Assembly (NCBI GenBank): GCA_029339505.1
Contig: JAQISU010000169.1
Location: 4,084,001-4,148,000 of the forward strand
Source: Unio delphinus
Lineage: Eukaryota > Mollusca > Bivalvia > Unionida > Unionidae
Reading direction: 5' to 3'
DNA length: 64,000 nucleotides
Shown here: positions 1 through 11,212 of the stretch, in pieces
Numbering within the stretch: position 1 is the first letter of the stretch
How the letters are laid out: every line of letters starts with the position of its first letter
Program-made: the position numbers and the translations under genes
Notes under the pieces: generated by a model
The model's database searches: none
What the model was told of the DNA's origin: nothing
Seen by the model: only the letters and a program-made list of their open reading frames with translations

Positions 1-2193
1 CCGCTGAATACTTTAAACGATTTGGACACCCCACGCATGAAATGACTCGTGTTGCGATTAATGGGCCATTACCTGATTTTGATTTAACCGGATTCGCTCG
101 TGTGATATCATTTGAACTCGCTATAGGGTTACATCCGTGTAGTTATGTTTGGCTTGGTAGACATATATCTGAAAAGGCCTGGATGCCAATAGTGTTACTA
201 CGATATATGATTGATTGTGAGATGTTACAATCGTTGATTGTTTCCGAAGCTATTATATGCTATCGAGCTCAGAAAGAAGTTTGGCTACCACAACCCGATC
301 TAGATCGTATAATTAGCGAACAGCGAAAACAGTTTCCAGATTTCAGCGAGGAAGAAGTCATGAATTGGTCTAAGAAGTTATTTGAAATTAAAAAAGAACA
401 AGCAAAAGATTTTGGACGAAGAATAATCGGTAAATTTACCCAGGGTGGAAGATACGACAATGCAAAATATTCCTCGCGGTTGATCATAGACGTCGCTGAA
501 TACGATTTTATTGTAACGGATTTAACGAAACAGGGAAAACTTGTAAATCGTAAAGACGCTTTTCTATCCAATGGTGAGAAATTGGGTACGGTTGTTACCT
601 ATTGTGATGGATATATTAAACAATATACACATCTGAGAGGTTCTATGCTAGCTTATGCTTCTATCAATTTATTTTCGATGATAAATAGATTTCCTAATAA
701 CGCAGTTAGAGTAGCCACTGATTCTATTTATATCCACGAGAAATACAAATCAGATGTAGCTAAATTCACATCCCAGGAGGAAGCGTGGGGACGTTGGCGA
801 TTTAAAAAGGAAAAACTACATGAGTATTGTGAATCGGCAGATGTTACCATAGATGAAAAGTACTTAAAGTGTGATAAGATTCAATCAGAATTTTCTAATG
901 CACCACCGGTATCTGATCCAATATGTAGATACAAGACAGTTTATTTAAATGGTTGTGGTGGGTCAGGAAAGACAACTCGTGCAATTGAATTATATCGTCG
1001 GTCAAATATGATTGTGTTAACACCGACTCACAGACTCGCCAGAGAGATGATACAGCGAGGGGTAAATGCCTGTACTTATCACAGTTTCTTTCGATGGAAA
1101 GGCGATTAATGGACCCCTGATCGAATGGGCGATAAATTCATTCCTGAAATCATAATTTGGGATGAAATATGCACGGTATCGTTGAGAGTATTACAAACAT
1201 TTCTCGAATGGTTGTTAAACAAAAACACAAAAGTCGTCATGTGCGGTGATCACGGCCAACCACCACCATTTGTCGGTGCATCTCCACATGAATGGCTAAA
1301 GGGTTTTGTAGACTACTATGAAGAAATTACTACTGATTATAGATCACTTGATGAACAATTACGCGAGTTCAAAGCACTGATTAGATTACAGCCGGATAAA
1401 ATCCAATGTGAAATAGCGCGTGAAATAATTTCAGAAACTCCCATGAATGATTTTTGGGAAACGTGGAGACCAAATGATTTGATAGTAGCAAGTAGAAAAA
1501 TAGTCAGAGACACACTTCAGATGAAGTTATTTGAAACGCATAAAGAAAAATTTGCAACACTTCCAATACCGTTGTGTTATAGGCCTTCGGATACACGAAA
1601 GCAGAATATTGAAGTTGATATTCCAGGGAAGAGTGAAAAGCAGATTATCGTGTTAAATGATATTGTGCTGGTTGATATCAGCGTCGTTGAAGATGCATTG
1701 CGTGCTAATAAATCCCCGTGGACGCCAGGATACGCAGCGACGATACATTCTTCACAGGGATTGACTATATCGGATACAATTGTTTGGATGGTAGATAATC
1801 GCATTGAATGGTCGAATTTAGTCTATCTTGCAGTATCCAGAGTGAGGAGATTAAATCAACTTCGAAGAGTTGTTTTCGATGATGAAATCATTGGTGACGA
1901 CGATGACACTACAATGGATGATGCTAGCATCATTAATAAAAAACTCTCCGGTTATAAACAACAGGATAAAAAAAAATAATAGAGAATTTGACATTGATGC
2001 TAAATTAATAATTACGCTGAAACAACAACAGAATAATCACTGCGCGAGTTGCAATTGTATAATGCGTTGGCAGTATTCGGATAAAGATCCTCGCCAATTT
2101 ACCGTAGACAGAAAGAATAGCAGCATTGGTCATACCAACGATAATGTTATGCTGACTTGTCTTGAGTGCAACAGACGAAGGGGTGCTAGTTAA
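1..2193 (+). pseudogene. Polymerase B-like / SF1 helicase / HNH fusion, 5'-cut and broken (element A)
   Basis: Partner of the full gene at 38359-42288. Visible parts in order: the polymerase palm from after motif A, motif C with ATDSIY near 718-735, then a P-loop NGCGGSGKTT near 949-978, Walker B IIWDE near 1153, the helicase motif GDHGQPPP near 1243-1266, a late helicase motif near 1750-1850, and a C-terminal HNH domain (CxxC, TVDR, GHT, CLECN) at about 2035-2190. Lesions seen: an in-frame TAA at 1107-1109 between P-loop and Walker B, and stops with a one-base shift near 1977-1985 just before the HNH domain. The stop overlaps the convergent integrase stop by 8 bases. Probably replicated the element in the nucleus; non-functional here. 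The helicase stop site that breaks element C is not mutated here. Confidence 0.85.
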
Positions 2194-3145
2194 GACCATG
2201 AGGTGGCAATTGAGTATCGTCAGGAATCACTTGTAATTGTTCGCGTGTAAAACCCCGCTGAGGGGCAGTTGAATCTAGTTTATAGATTGGAGGTCTACCA
2301 GTTGATCGTGTTATAGTAGATATCTTGTGTGCAGTAACACTCCAAATAGGATCAGTAGCCCTTTTTCTGCCACCTTCAAGCTCTCCTGGCTCGTATAAAT
2401 ATCTCACAGTGACATTGCTACCAAGAATTGGTTCTTTGAAATCTTTTTGTGAAATTCCATGGATTTCCATTTTTGGTATGGACGCTTTCTTAATCGCGTT
2501 GACAGGTTTCATGTTAATTGCTCGAGTAATCTCGTTATTGAGCGCGGTAATCACAGCTGGTAATCTCTTAACCCATTCACGGGATCTTTTATCCTGAATA
2601 AACTCCTTCGCGTATTGATATCCAAAAAACCGCTCAGCAAGAGTCCGATTAAATCGTTCAACAATTGCCTGATCGCGATGTAGCGCAGTATGCCCTCGTC
2701 TGATGGTGACATTATGATGTTTCATCGCTGATAACACTACACCCTGAAATTCCTTGCCAGGATCAACTTGTAACAGATTCGGCCAACGCAGAGGACCCTT
2801 TCGATAAATCTTTTCAAATGCAGAAGCTACTTCAGTAGCTGACTTTGTTTTTAGCGGTTCTGCTTGTTTGTATCGACTCGCAACGTCAACTACGGTTAGC
2901 GCTATTTTGTAACCGTTGTCATGTGGTAAAAACAATAAATCAGCTTGATGAACTTCATTGGGTCCGGTAACATCAAAATGCGAAAAATTGATTTGTTTAG
3001 GCGGTGGTAGATAAATCTGCCATAGTGCCTGTTTGGATAACCAATTAGCCGCAGTAGCCTTTTTCACTTTTGCGGCGCTGGCGAGCTTACTGATTGCTGC
3101 TTTACCCTTCCAGTATCCTCTCGGAGAATAATAAATAGATTCCAT
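2186..3145 (-). CDS. Polinton DDE (retroviral-like) integrase, intact
   Basis: An rve-family integrase that would join element ends to host DNA. Counting from an upstream Met at 3163, the triad is Asp75 (HQADLLFLPH), Asp134 (QVDPGKEF) and Glu169 (RDQAIVERFN), giving the D,D-35-E spacing of retroviral and Polinton integrases. A basic N-terminal segment (YYSPRGYW) comes first; the C-terminal 90 residues contain a chromo/SH3-like basic tail with WSVTAHKI and GRPPIYKL. I chose the Met at 3145 because it is conserved in element C and starts four bases after the PLA2-like stop; the upstream Met at 3163 would overlap that gene. Read on the minus strand after zinc ribbon and PLA2, so probably one transcript. 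The frame is open throughout, unlike the element C copy. An active protein is possible but untested. Confidence 0.92.
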   Translation of the reverse strand: MESIYYSPRGYWKGKAAISKLASAAKVKKATAANWLSKQALWQIYLPPPKQINFSHFDVTGPNEVHQADLLFLPHDNGYKIALTVVDVASRYKQAEPLKTKSATEVASAFEKIYRKGPLRWPNLLQVDPGKEFQGVVLSAMKHHNVTIRRGHTALHRDQAIVERFNRTLAERFFGYQYAKEFIQDKRSREWVKRLPAVITALNNEITRAINMKPVNAIKKASIPKMEIHGISQKDFKEPILGSNVTVRYLYEPGELEGGRKRATDPIWSVTAHKISTITRSTGRPPIYKLDSTAPQRGFTREQLQVIPDDTQLPPHGLN

Positions 3146-3149
3146 ATTA

Positions 3150-3485
3150 TTAATTACCAGCACCCATCATCAATTTGCCTTTCATAGCTGATTTTACCAA
3201 CCACGAAGCCAATTTTTCTTTGAAAGATTTATCAGGAATAGCATTTAACGCATGAATTAATTTCACATCTGCGAGAAGCCTGTGTTGCAGATTGCTGCTT
3301 TTATATGCAACATCATGAGCGTGACACGCCTTATCAATGGCGTTTATCGGATACTCGCCGGATCTGGGTTGATTTTGATCATCAAGTCTGATATCTAATC
3401 GTGTTCCGGGGCCACAGTAGCTATATCCTGGAAGGTGCTTTTCTCCGGGGTACTTTGCCCATGGGGTTCCAGGGAGTTTTGCCAA
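3150..3485 (-). CDS. PLA2-like protein (parvovirus VP1-type domain), 111 aa
   Basis: Contains a compact phospholipase A2-like core: calcium-loop pattern YCGPGTRLD at residues 23-31, then CHAHDVAY at 54-61 with the His57-Asp58 catalytic pair. This arrangement (GPG loop, HD helix, no disulfide-rich frame) is that of the PLA2 domain in parvovirus VP1, which opens endosomal membranes during entry; the same role here is inference. The C-terminus ends with MMGAGN, which fits the adenoviral protease consensus (M/I/L)xGx-G, so it may be processed by the element's protease. Its first 91 bases overlap the end of the zinc-ribbon gene in another frame, and its stop lies four bases before the integrase start. 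Same order in element C. Alternative: a PLA2-fold virion protein without enzyme activity. Confidence 0.8.
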   Translation of the reverse strand: MAKLPGTPWAKYPGEKHLPGYSYCGPGTRLDIRLDDQNQPRSGEYPINAIDKACHAHDVAYKSSNLQHRLLADVKLIHALNAIPDKSFKEKLASWLVKSAMKGKLMMGAGN

Positions 3486-3688
3486 TTTGGCTGCGATATC
3501 ACCTCCTCGTTTTTTTTAAAAACATCTCCGGATTGTAAAATCTTTGATTTTGTAGAAATAAATCTAAATTTTTTTGTACCACATTGCACGCATTTACCAG
3601 AAAGCGCTGATCGGTTATTTCTAGTTGTAATCGTCGTCAGGTCATCTGTGCCAGTACGCGTTTTACACTTCACACAATATAGATCCAT
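3395..3688 (-). CDS. Small zinc-ribbon protein (DUF5679-like), 97 aa
   Basis: The N-terminal 40 residues have two knuckles, YCVKC (Cys5, Cys8) and KCVQCGTKKFRF (Cys33, Cys36), separated by a conserved NNRSALSG segment. That pattern matches the small zinc ribbons found in many virus-like elements; its molecular role is unknown and could be nucleic-acid binding. The C-terminal half is polar and differs in length from the element C copy (107 aa), and its last 91 bases are shared with the PLA2-like start. Its start codon is five bases from the first ATG of the ATPase on the other strand, a head-to-head arrangement kept in element C. Confidence 0.75.
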   Translation of the reverse strand: MDLYCVKCKTRTGTDDLTTITTRNNRSALSGKCVQCGTKKFRFISTKSKILQSGDVFKKNEEVISQPNWQNSLEPHGQSTPEKSTFQDIATVAPEHD

Positions 3689-3693
3689 AATTT

Positions 3694-4365
3694 ATGTATA
3701 GAGATATGGATATAATTGATTTTTCAGCGACTAAAGCAAGAGAACCGGTTAAGCATCATGCAGCGCTACCAAACTCTATCCGGATGATTATAATCGAGCC
3801 ATCTGGATCCGGCAAGACGCAATTGTTACTCAATTTAATAATGAGATGGATGAAGTGGGATAAGTTGTATTTAATTGCCCCTAGCGTAGATGATCAACGA
3901 TGTTATGAAGTGTTAAAGGATTTTAACGAGAATGCATCAGAAATTAAGGGTGAGAACGCCATTGATTTTATAACTGATATTGACGAGGCACCATCCGTGG
4001 ATGACCTTGATGGGAACATTAATAATTTAGTCGTATACGACGATGTGATGTTAGACAATCAAAAAAATCCTGCTAGGATCTTTTCCAGAGGCAGGCATAA
4101 AAACACCGACGTGATATATGTCACTCAACGATACACTCAGATTCCAAAAGTGATCAGAGATAACTGTAATATTCTTGCTGTGTTTAACGGCGTTGATACA
4201 CATACGTTACGAAATATTTGGCAGACATGGTGTTCTGATATGGACTTCAATCAATTTAAAAATTTCTTTAGTAACGCTCTGTCAACCCCGTATGGATTTA
4301 TAACAATAAATTTACATGATCCTCGAACACGATATCGTATCGGACTGGATCAAATATTCGGTTAA
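3694..4365 (+). CDS. Genome-packaging ATPase (FtsK/HerA, A32-like), open frame
   Basis: A 223 aa P-loop ATPase of the type that pumps DNA into Polinton and related capsids. Walker A is at residues 35-42 as EPSGSGKT, Walker B is the hydrophobic stretch ending YDDVM near residue 117, and the DVIYVTQRY segment matches the sensor region of A32-like ATPases. An alternative start is Met5 (MDII). The frame is fully open, but the first Walker A residue is Glu where element C has the usual Gly; this may reduce nucleotide binding. It is the last gene before the terminal module, on the plus strand, divergent from the zinc ribbon. Function from family knowledge; activity of this copy is uncertain. Confidence 0.88.
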   Translation: MYRDMDIIDFSATKAREPVKHHAALPNSIRMIIIEPSGSGKTQLLLNLIMRWMKWDKLYLIAPSVDDQRCYEVLKDFNENASEIKGENAIDFITDIDEAPSVDDLDGNINNLVVYDDVMLDNQKNPARIFSRGRHKNTDVIYVTQRYTQIPKVIRDNCNILAVFNGVDTHTLRNIWQTWCSDMDFNQFKNFFSNALSTPYGFITINLHDPRTRYRIGLDQIFG

Positions 4366-4390
4366 ACTCGTAAAAAAATTATTAACCTGT

Positions 4391-4548
4391 AGCAGCAGAG
4401 AGGGTGGATGACAACAACGCTGGCGTAGACGAGGAAGCGTTGGTTGTCGATGCTTTTTTTTACGATTCGACGTTTTTTTTATGATTCGACGCTTTTTTAC
4501 GATTTCGACGCTTTTACGCTCGTTGTAGGGTTCACCCTCTCTGCTGCT
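4391..4548. repeat. Terminal module of element A
   Basis: Begins AGCAGCAGAGAGGGT (4391-4405) and ends with its exact reverse complement (4534-4548), so the module can fold on itself. The 128 bp core holds repeats of a TTTTTACGATTCGACG-like unit, unrelated to the cores of elements B and C. The outer arm ends at the junction with element B capsid sequence. Confidence 0.88.
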
Positions 4549-4607
4549 TACTCGAAGGTGTTGGTGGACGAATGAGAGTAGTTGATGCACCAGTGGAAAA
4601 TATGTAA
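4549..4607 (+). pseudogene. Last 18 or so codons of a major capsid protein gene (element B)
   Basis: Encodes GVGGRMRVVDAPVENM then a stop, matching the extreme C-terminus of the element C capsid protein. Sequence upstream is replaced by the terminus of element A, which marks the insertion point. Confidence 0.85.
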
Positions 4608-4640
4608 TGTAACAATTAGATCAATCTCGTATTAAATAAA

Positions 4641-4834
4641 ATGTCATATAGTCATGTTAGTGTTACGTTAACTCCTGTTCAAATTAAAAAATTGCAATCG
4701 GAATCAGCTAAAAAAAATGTGGAACCACAATATCGCTGAAGCACAATCAGATGTCTGGTGGTCAGAATAAATTGTCAGTGACAGCTCGTCAGATAAAACA
4801 CTTCAATGATGCCATCACAAATAACAAAGGTGTT

Positions 4835-4897
<63 letters not shown>

Positions 4898-5159
4898 GGC
4901 CGCGATCAAAGACATGATAAAATCAGGTGGTATATTCTCGTTGTTAGCTGCGATTTCAGCATTAATTTCAGTAGCGGCCTCAGCGGTAGCAAAAGTCTCT
5001 GCGCTAGGAGCCGTTGGTACAGCGGCAGGGATGGCATTAAAGAAAGCTACCGGACATGGATACATAAAAAAGAAACGATCAGGAAAGGGTCTAAGACTAA
5101 CAGGAACTCCGTATTCATGGTGCAGCGGAAAAGGTCTGAGACTAGGAACAGTTTACTAA
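4641..5159 (+). pseudogene. Core/membrane-active virion protein remnant with (CT)n expansion (element B)
   Basis: Homologue of the element C gene at 33365-33775: an N-terminal LTPxQIKKL stretch, RQIKHFNDA, then a long Ala/Ile-rich hydrophobic segment and KKATGHGY. A homopolymer shift near 4712 breaks the N-terminus, and a (CT)n tract at 4838-4894 changes frame inside the codons that read TLSAAA in element C. The distal frame ends with two GKGLRL repeats. Non-functional. Role of the family member is described at the intact copy. Confidence 0.75.
4838..4894. repeat. (CT)n microsatellite inside a former coding exon
   Basis: About 28 CT units placed exactly where the homologous gene in element C has a short CTCTCTGC run, so the tract appears to have grown from coding sequence. 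Confidence 0.9.
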
Positions 5160-5172
5160 CAACAATAGTTCC

Positions 5173-5595
5173 AATGTCAGTTTTTGATTTAATCGATGCT
5201 GCTAAAAAAAACTAGCAATTAAAAACTTTAGTGGTGTTTTTATGAGAGATCAATTACCACAACAACCAAACAGCGTTGAAACCGGTATCATTAATTTCGA
5301 TAACAGCAGCGGACCTGTAACCCACTGGGTTGCATACGCGATTGATCCGCGTGCAATTGTTTATTTCGATTCATATGGGTTAACGCCGCCTAAAGAATTT
5401 ATGCGTTATATAAACCGCTTTAAAACTCCTATATGGTATTCTACGCTACCAACACAGAAAATGAATGACCCACCAATATGCGGCATAGAAGTATTAAACG
5501 TCCTCGACGCTATTTCATCATCGGGAAAACCACAACATAAAACCGTACACGAATATGCGAGTAATCGCTTTTCAGAGAGAAATTATATAAAATAA
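5173..5595 (+). pseudogene. Adenain-like cysteine protease, one frameshift (element B)
   Basis: Same family as 32821-33276 in element C. The catalytic context is present: VTHWVAYA (His), YFDSYG (Asp), LPTQKM (Gln) and PPICGIEVLNVLD (Cys). The frame is broken early by a longer A-run after DAAKK near 5206-5213; from 5242 the frame is open to the stop at 5593-5595. A Met at 5242 could start a short form that lacks about 20 residues, but with surrounding genes broken it is best treated as a pseudogene. Confidence 0.8.
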
Positions 5596-5596
5596 C

Positions 5597-6678
5597 ATGA
5601 TTGATATTTGGGGGAGATCTTTATCAAGCCTGAAAAAACCCACCGCGGAAATATCTGTAACCGGTGATGCAAAAATAAATAATCGAAGATGAAATAGCTG
5701 AGATGTTAAACCTCGCAAGTGTTGATCCCAATGAAATTAGTTGTATTTCAAGATCGTCAGGGTAAATTGAAAACTAGTAATGTTTCCCTTGATGATATTT
5801 TAGTTAAACAACGCAACGCAGTAGAAGATACTATCGCGTTGTTTTCAGATCAGGGTAAACTCAAACCAGGTGTACTTATTTCAACTATTGTGGATAGAAT
5901 TAACAATTTAGAACCATTAAAAAAGCTACGCGATGAATACGACGACCATATAACTAAATTCGATCGGTTTTCTAAATTACAAAGAAGTATAATTGACAGT
6001 ATTGACAAACCTCTATTAGATTTGTTTGGAAATCCACCGGTGGCCACACCGAAACTCACGGAGATAAAAACCTCCATGGATAATTTGTCAAAGTTGCGAT
6101 CCGAATACGACGCTCATGTGTCTCAATTTACTACGTTACGTAAAAACTTTAATAGGACCGATGACGCCATTGATAAATTGTTTGGTAAAAAAAATTCGAA
6201 ACCCAATGATGTTAAAATATATCTCGCTGATATTATCACAAAACTCGATGAAATAACAGCGATTAATCGGCGAATAGAAGTTGTTCGCGAAGATATTAAA
6301 ACGACCCACGATATCATCAGGGATGATCTACCGAGGATGATAGAAAAACTTGAAAAAATAAAAATCCCTCACGAACAAAAAAATATCATAAATAACGTGT
6401 ACACGATTCAACACGGATCATTTACGTGGACACCATCCACTAACATATTAAATATCACCGCGGCCGTCAAAGGTATTTATCGATTAACACTAGTGTCGCC
6501 GACTCAACTTAATATTTCATCAACGAGTTCATCTAGGGTCAACAATATGATATCAACGATCATCGACAAGGAAACAACTGAACAATTCATAATAGCATCC
6601 ACTGATAAAAATTTGGCTTGGGTTTCAGTAACATGGTATGTGGAATTCGTAGCGGATTTAGGTAAACAACTGAATTGA
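5597..6678 (+). pseudogene. Fibre-like protein remnant (element B)
   Basis: Starts MIDIWGRSL like the element C gene at 31267-32796. Small shifts near 5680 and 5740 break the first 50 codons; the frame is then open for 319 codons. It is shorter than the 509 aa copy in C because it has fewer of the repeated FFG...LAEI segments (one clear LFGNPPVATPKLTEI and one LFGKKNSK unit). The C-terminal region (YTIQHGSFTW, YRLTLVSP, WYVEFVADLG) matches that of C, so repeat number varies while the ends are kept. Confidence 0.7.
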
Positions 6679-6698
6679 ATTCTGTTGTAATAAATAAA

Positions 6699-7243
6699 AT
6701 GTCATCACAGCAATATCGCTATGATCAGGTCAGAGAATTTTAAACTAAACTCAAACCACTTACTGAGGAGTACGAAGTAAAAATAAAAAAATACCGACGA
6801 AGAATCACCGCAGTTGATGTTACCGTGTACTCGGTATCAGGTGTAATCACCGGAGTTGGTTTAATACTATCCTCGGTGACAATGATTGCCCCGATAGCTG
6901 TATATCAGCGACGACATCAATCGCGGAAATTATTTCGATTATAACAAAAATATTATCATCATGCAGCCAGCGAAAACTACAAAACTACGTAATTAAATTC
7001 CATATCGTGTCAACCGCATACTCACAATTATCCTCGATGATATCGTCCTCACTCGATGACACATTAATATCTGATAGTGAATTTTCAGCGATGGTACGTG
7101 TTTATGATTCCGCGATGTCAAAATTAGAAAAACAACATGAGTATAATAACAATTGCGACATCGCAAGAACTACTTCAACGAATAGCGGAAAACACAACCC
7201 CGGTGAAAACCAGCATGATCTCAATAACCTCAACGAATCCTGA
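6699..7243 (+). pseudogene. Two-helix membrane protein remnant (element B)
   Basis: Homologue of 30663-31208 in element C: RYDQVREF, a basic coiled part (KIKKYRRRIT) and a hydrophobic hairpin. A stop follows REF near 6741 and a frameshift lies in the second hydrophobic segment near 6900. The distal frame (7007-7243) ends inside the start of the penton-like gene, with about 107 bases of overlap in another frame. That overlap is likely ancestral, because here it is not duplicated as in element C. Confidence 0.7.
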
Positions 7244-7625
7244 ATTCAGTGTGAATTTCCCTTTTGCGATTCCGGTGAAGGAAATAGCACAGGCAAAATT
7301 ACGAGTGTATCACAGTTGGCCAAATATCAGATCAGCACCATTCGGTGGTCAACAACCGAATAATTCCCTGGTCTTTGCGAGCAAGAATAAACCCGATGAT
7401 ACTCCAGACTGGAATGTTGTTTAGCTACCATGTGGGTCATACCAATCGAACAGATCAAAAATGAATTACAACGCAGAATAAAATCCATTACTGGATGTAG
7501 CGTTCTGCAAAGGTTGGGGTGGGGTACTTCCAAAATATTAATTAAAATATTATAGAAGTTCCACCTGGCTCGTGAATTTAAATTTAGATTAAAGACCAAA
7601 TAGGTATACGGCTCTGAGCCCCCAG

Positions 7626-7725
<100 letters not shown>

Positions 7726-8280
7726 CACGAAGATGAAATTCAACAATAACAATTTAATGAAACCTATAAAGTTAAATGTCACATAATCACTTGTCCTCTA
7801 AGTGATAGCCTATTTCATCTTATGGTTTTCAGTGTGAGTTCGATTTTCCACCTGGCCTTTGGTTGTACTCATCTATTATCCTATCCTTCCGCTCTTCCTG
7901 AATTTCACCTCTCCCGATTTCTCTCCTCCCTTCACTTTCCTTCCTTTCTTTATCACAACAATTGGGGATACTTTTCCTGGTCTGTCCCCCGAAACTTCCT
8001 CTTCAGATTTCCCTCTTTCCTTCTCTTCCTTCCGTCTATAACGGAGACACTGGGACCACTCACTAGTCTGTCCCCCGAAGCTTCCTGTGAAAATCACCAG
8101 GCGTTAACATATGGTTTATCAAATCTCACCTCACACTAAATCATCCATTAACCATCAGATAAGGCTATTACGTTTTAGGACACGCATACATACACATCGA
8201 AATTCCCACACACTCTTACAGGGAACCAATGGGGTAATAGCACGATATCATATATCCATACATCATATCACATAAGTATA

Positions 8281-8387
<107 letters not shown>

Positions 8388-10351
8388 CTCGTTGTACTTA
8401 TAATACTACGACAACCAGATGTATGTCTGTACACTACACTCCCACAAGCGTACACAAATATTCAAATATTCATATTATTAATTTCTCACAGTGAAATCAT
8501 TTCAAAGATAACAATCAATTTCTATAATTACATGGATAATGTGCTATTGTACTATAAAATAACCACATAGCAAATTATAATAATATTAATTCTTACGACG
8601 GCTAGCAAGCAATACGATTCTTTACAAATAGGAACTCATTCTTCAAATATACAAACATATCAACATCACAAATAATTATTCCTACTACGATTTTAGTAAT
8701 AATACGTATATATAACGATCTATAATTAAATGCAGTAGCAGAAAGCAAAGATCAAACAAATAGCTCACTGACCTTTTTAGAAGCTATACTTAGAGTTCTG
8801 GATCTAAGCGTTTCCCGCCAATTAACGTATGGCTACGGAGTTCCAATTCTTTACAGACAATCCTCCTTAACGGGTAATCGGAAACTAAAGCTAGCCGGCC
8901 GGTTAAAGATATTATATTTTAAAATAAATCAGGGTCCCACCCCTTCCTCGATTCTGATTGGGTAGCGCTGGGGCCCTATCCACTCGACGTATTCAATCTG
9001 GCGGTCAGTCAGCGTATCCAGAAGATAAGGCATGCCCACTCCATCTGGCAGCTTCTTGATGTACAAAACATCCTCCCAGTCCAAGGGTGCTAATTAAACT
9101 TCTGACGGGCTTTTGGTCAGCTTCCTCTCTTAACTATGGCAACTTACGTAAGGGATGGTGTTAGCCTGCGGTCATGTGCAACAATAAACAGTGGCTTGTC
9201 CGACTTACTTGATAACACATGGTTCTAATTTAATTTTGAGTCGGGCAACGCCACATTGGAAAAAAATCGAAAATGGCTTTAACGGTTCATGAGCCGACGT
9301 TATCATCTGCCATTGAGATAAACTCTCCCGGGTATGTCGTAGACATCTATCAGAGTTCAGTCAGAACTATATTAGGATGGCCTGAAAACCCACCTCTGAC
9401 ATCTTATCAATACCACCAGAACCACAAAAATCTGATTATGTTTCAACGAAGGAGGATTATCTTGGTTATCGTACGTTTTATAGTGGCAGTGGATACGAAA
9501 ACCCTTTAGGTTATTATGTTGAACCACTAAATCATTCTGATTTTGCTCATAGTTTTTTTGAGTTAGAAGGACCCAGGGACGATAAGTATTATGTAATAAA
9601 GGAATTCAACATGAACAAACAATTCACGGATATGAATTCCAGTTTTGAAAGATTGAAAAATAACTTCATAGAAGAAATTAGTAAAACCGCACCTAACCGA
9701 GATGAAGCCATCAAATACATGGAGGTGTATAATAAAATTATCGCAGACATGGAATTTTTCAATTCGCGATTTGTTCGATTTATATTAGATCATAATAATC
9801 TTAAAACAAGAACAGAATTTACAAAGAAACTTAATATACGCCTAGAAGATATCCTCCCCGATTTTAAGTTGCCAGGCTATAATGCACCAGAACTAAAAAA
9901 AAATCTCTCAATGATGCCATCGATGATGGTTTTAAAAGGATTCACGACGCATGGAAGAAAATAGAACAACCACAAACAACAACAATCCTCAAGCATAATA
10001 ATGATCCAGATGGTGGTGGTAGGCATATCGCTCCTCAAAACGTCAATATATCCTCGGTGATTGCATTGAATTTAGTATGTGATGTTGTCGAAGGAAGTTA
10101 CCAAATAAATCTCGAAAGATCAAATCAAGCCCAGCAGGGATGTATTTTATATTCATTTGCACCAACAGCTCCTCCAGGGTTTCTAATAATTGAAGATCCA
10201 ACTAATCCAGTATATATGCGATGTCATAATGATTCGTTAACGAGAATTAATTTTAAACTCACTGATCAATCCAATAATTTGATTGATCTGCGAGGTGAGG
10301 TTTTACAAATTAGTCTGTTTTTGAAATCGTAAAAAAGATTTTTACCCCCAT

Positions 10352-10525
10352 AGCAGCAGAGAGGACGCGACAACGACTTTGCGTCTTCAAAAGAAACTTT
10401 TCTTTTACGATTTTGGAGGAAGCCTTGGTTTGCCAAATAGACGCTTTTTCTACGATTTTGGAGGAAGCTTTGGTTTGCCAAATAGACGCTTCTATAAAGT
10501 TGTCCGATTCGCCCTCTCTGCTGCT
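10352..10525. repeat. Terminal module of element B
   Basis: Starts AGCAGCAGAGAGG (10352) and ends CCCTCTCTGCTGCT (10525). The core has two tandem copies of a roughly 45-50 bp unit containing GGTTTGCCAAATAGACGCTT. The arms are shared with A and C, the core is not. Confidence 0.85.
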
Positions 10526-11210
10526 TATCAGCATCAGTATGGATATGTAATTAAGACGCTGGACACGAAGATATCATCACTAACGAATCCGTATTTGCAA
10601 AATGTTTTGTATATAGTTATGTCAATCATGACGCAATGGAAATAAAGTACTAAGTAGAATTTTTTGTTTTAGGTTCAAATGATTTGTTTGATTGAGGACG
10701 GTTTACAGAAAGATTTCATCATCAGGTGCAAAATTTATGCGTTTTGCATAATATAGAACATCATCATGAGTGAAGGTCCATAACTGACTTACTTTAATAA
10801 AATGTTACTTTCAACATTCAGTTTAACAGTAATTTTATTAATATATGTGTGTGTTATGTCAATGTTGTTGATTTACCAAGGAATTGCGTCATCACTATTT
10901 TATTAATCCTAAATTATCCTCTACATTTGAAAAAAAAATTCACTTGCAATTATTTGCATATGTTATTCACATACCCATTGATATATGAATGTATCCATTG
11001 TCAATCAGTTCAGTTTTGCCCATCACCCCTATCGGAATATGGGCCACGCACAAAAGATCGCCAGAGAATTATGTTCTGTGCTATCACCTCGAGCTGACTC
11101 CAGGTGTGACATAACTTAGTCATGTCCTCTTCGTGGTCAAGTCGCTAGGCCTTTTCTCCACTTGCCTTGAGGATTCCACCTTAATGCCTGCCTGGTAATG
11201 TTGGTTTGCG
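10526..11210. other. Flanking DNA, nothing recognised
   Basis: AT-rich sequence after the element B terminus; only short chance frames. Confidence 0.5.
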
Positions 11211-11212
11211 GC

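Larger units (their letters stand above)
1..4548 (+). mobile_element. Polinton element A, right part (left end off-window)
   Basis: Collinear with element C from about 40087 to 44712, roughly nine in ten bases identical by eye: polymerase/helicase/HNH, integrase, PLA2-like, zinc ribbon, ATPase, terminal module. The window opens inside the polymerase gene just after the motif A region. The right end is the CTCTCTGCTGCT terminus at 4548. Next to it, without a spacer, lies the end of another Polinton's capsid gene in opposite order, so A is probably nested in element B. Its left terminus must lie upstream of this window. Confidence 0.9.

Noticed and set aside
4751..5215. 154-codon Ser-Leu-rich protein
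   Set aside because: Out-of-frame reading through the (CT)n tract in the broken core-like gene.
8760..9100. Host gene fragment (LDWEDVLYIKKLPDG) inside the 1.76 kb insertion
   Set aside because: Short open stretch without start, splice sites or a family I recognise; recorded only as a note under the insertion.
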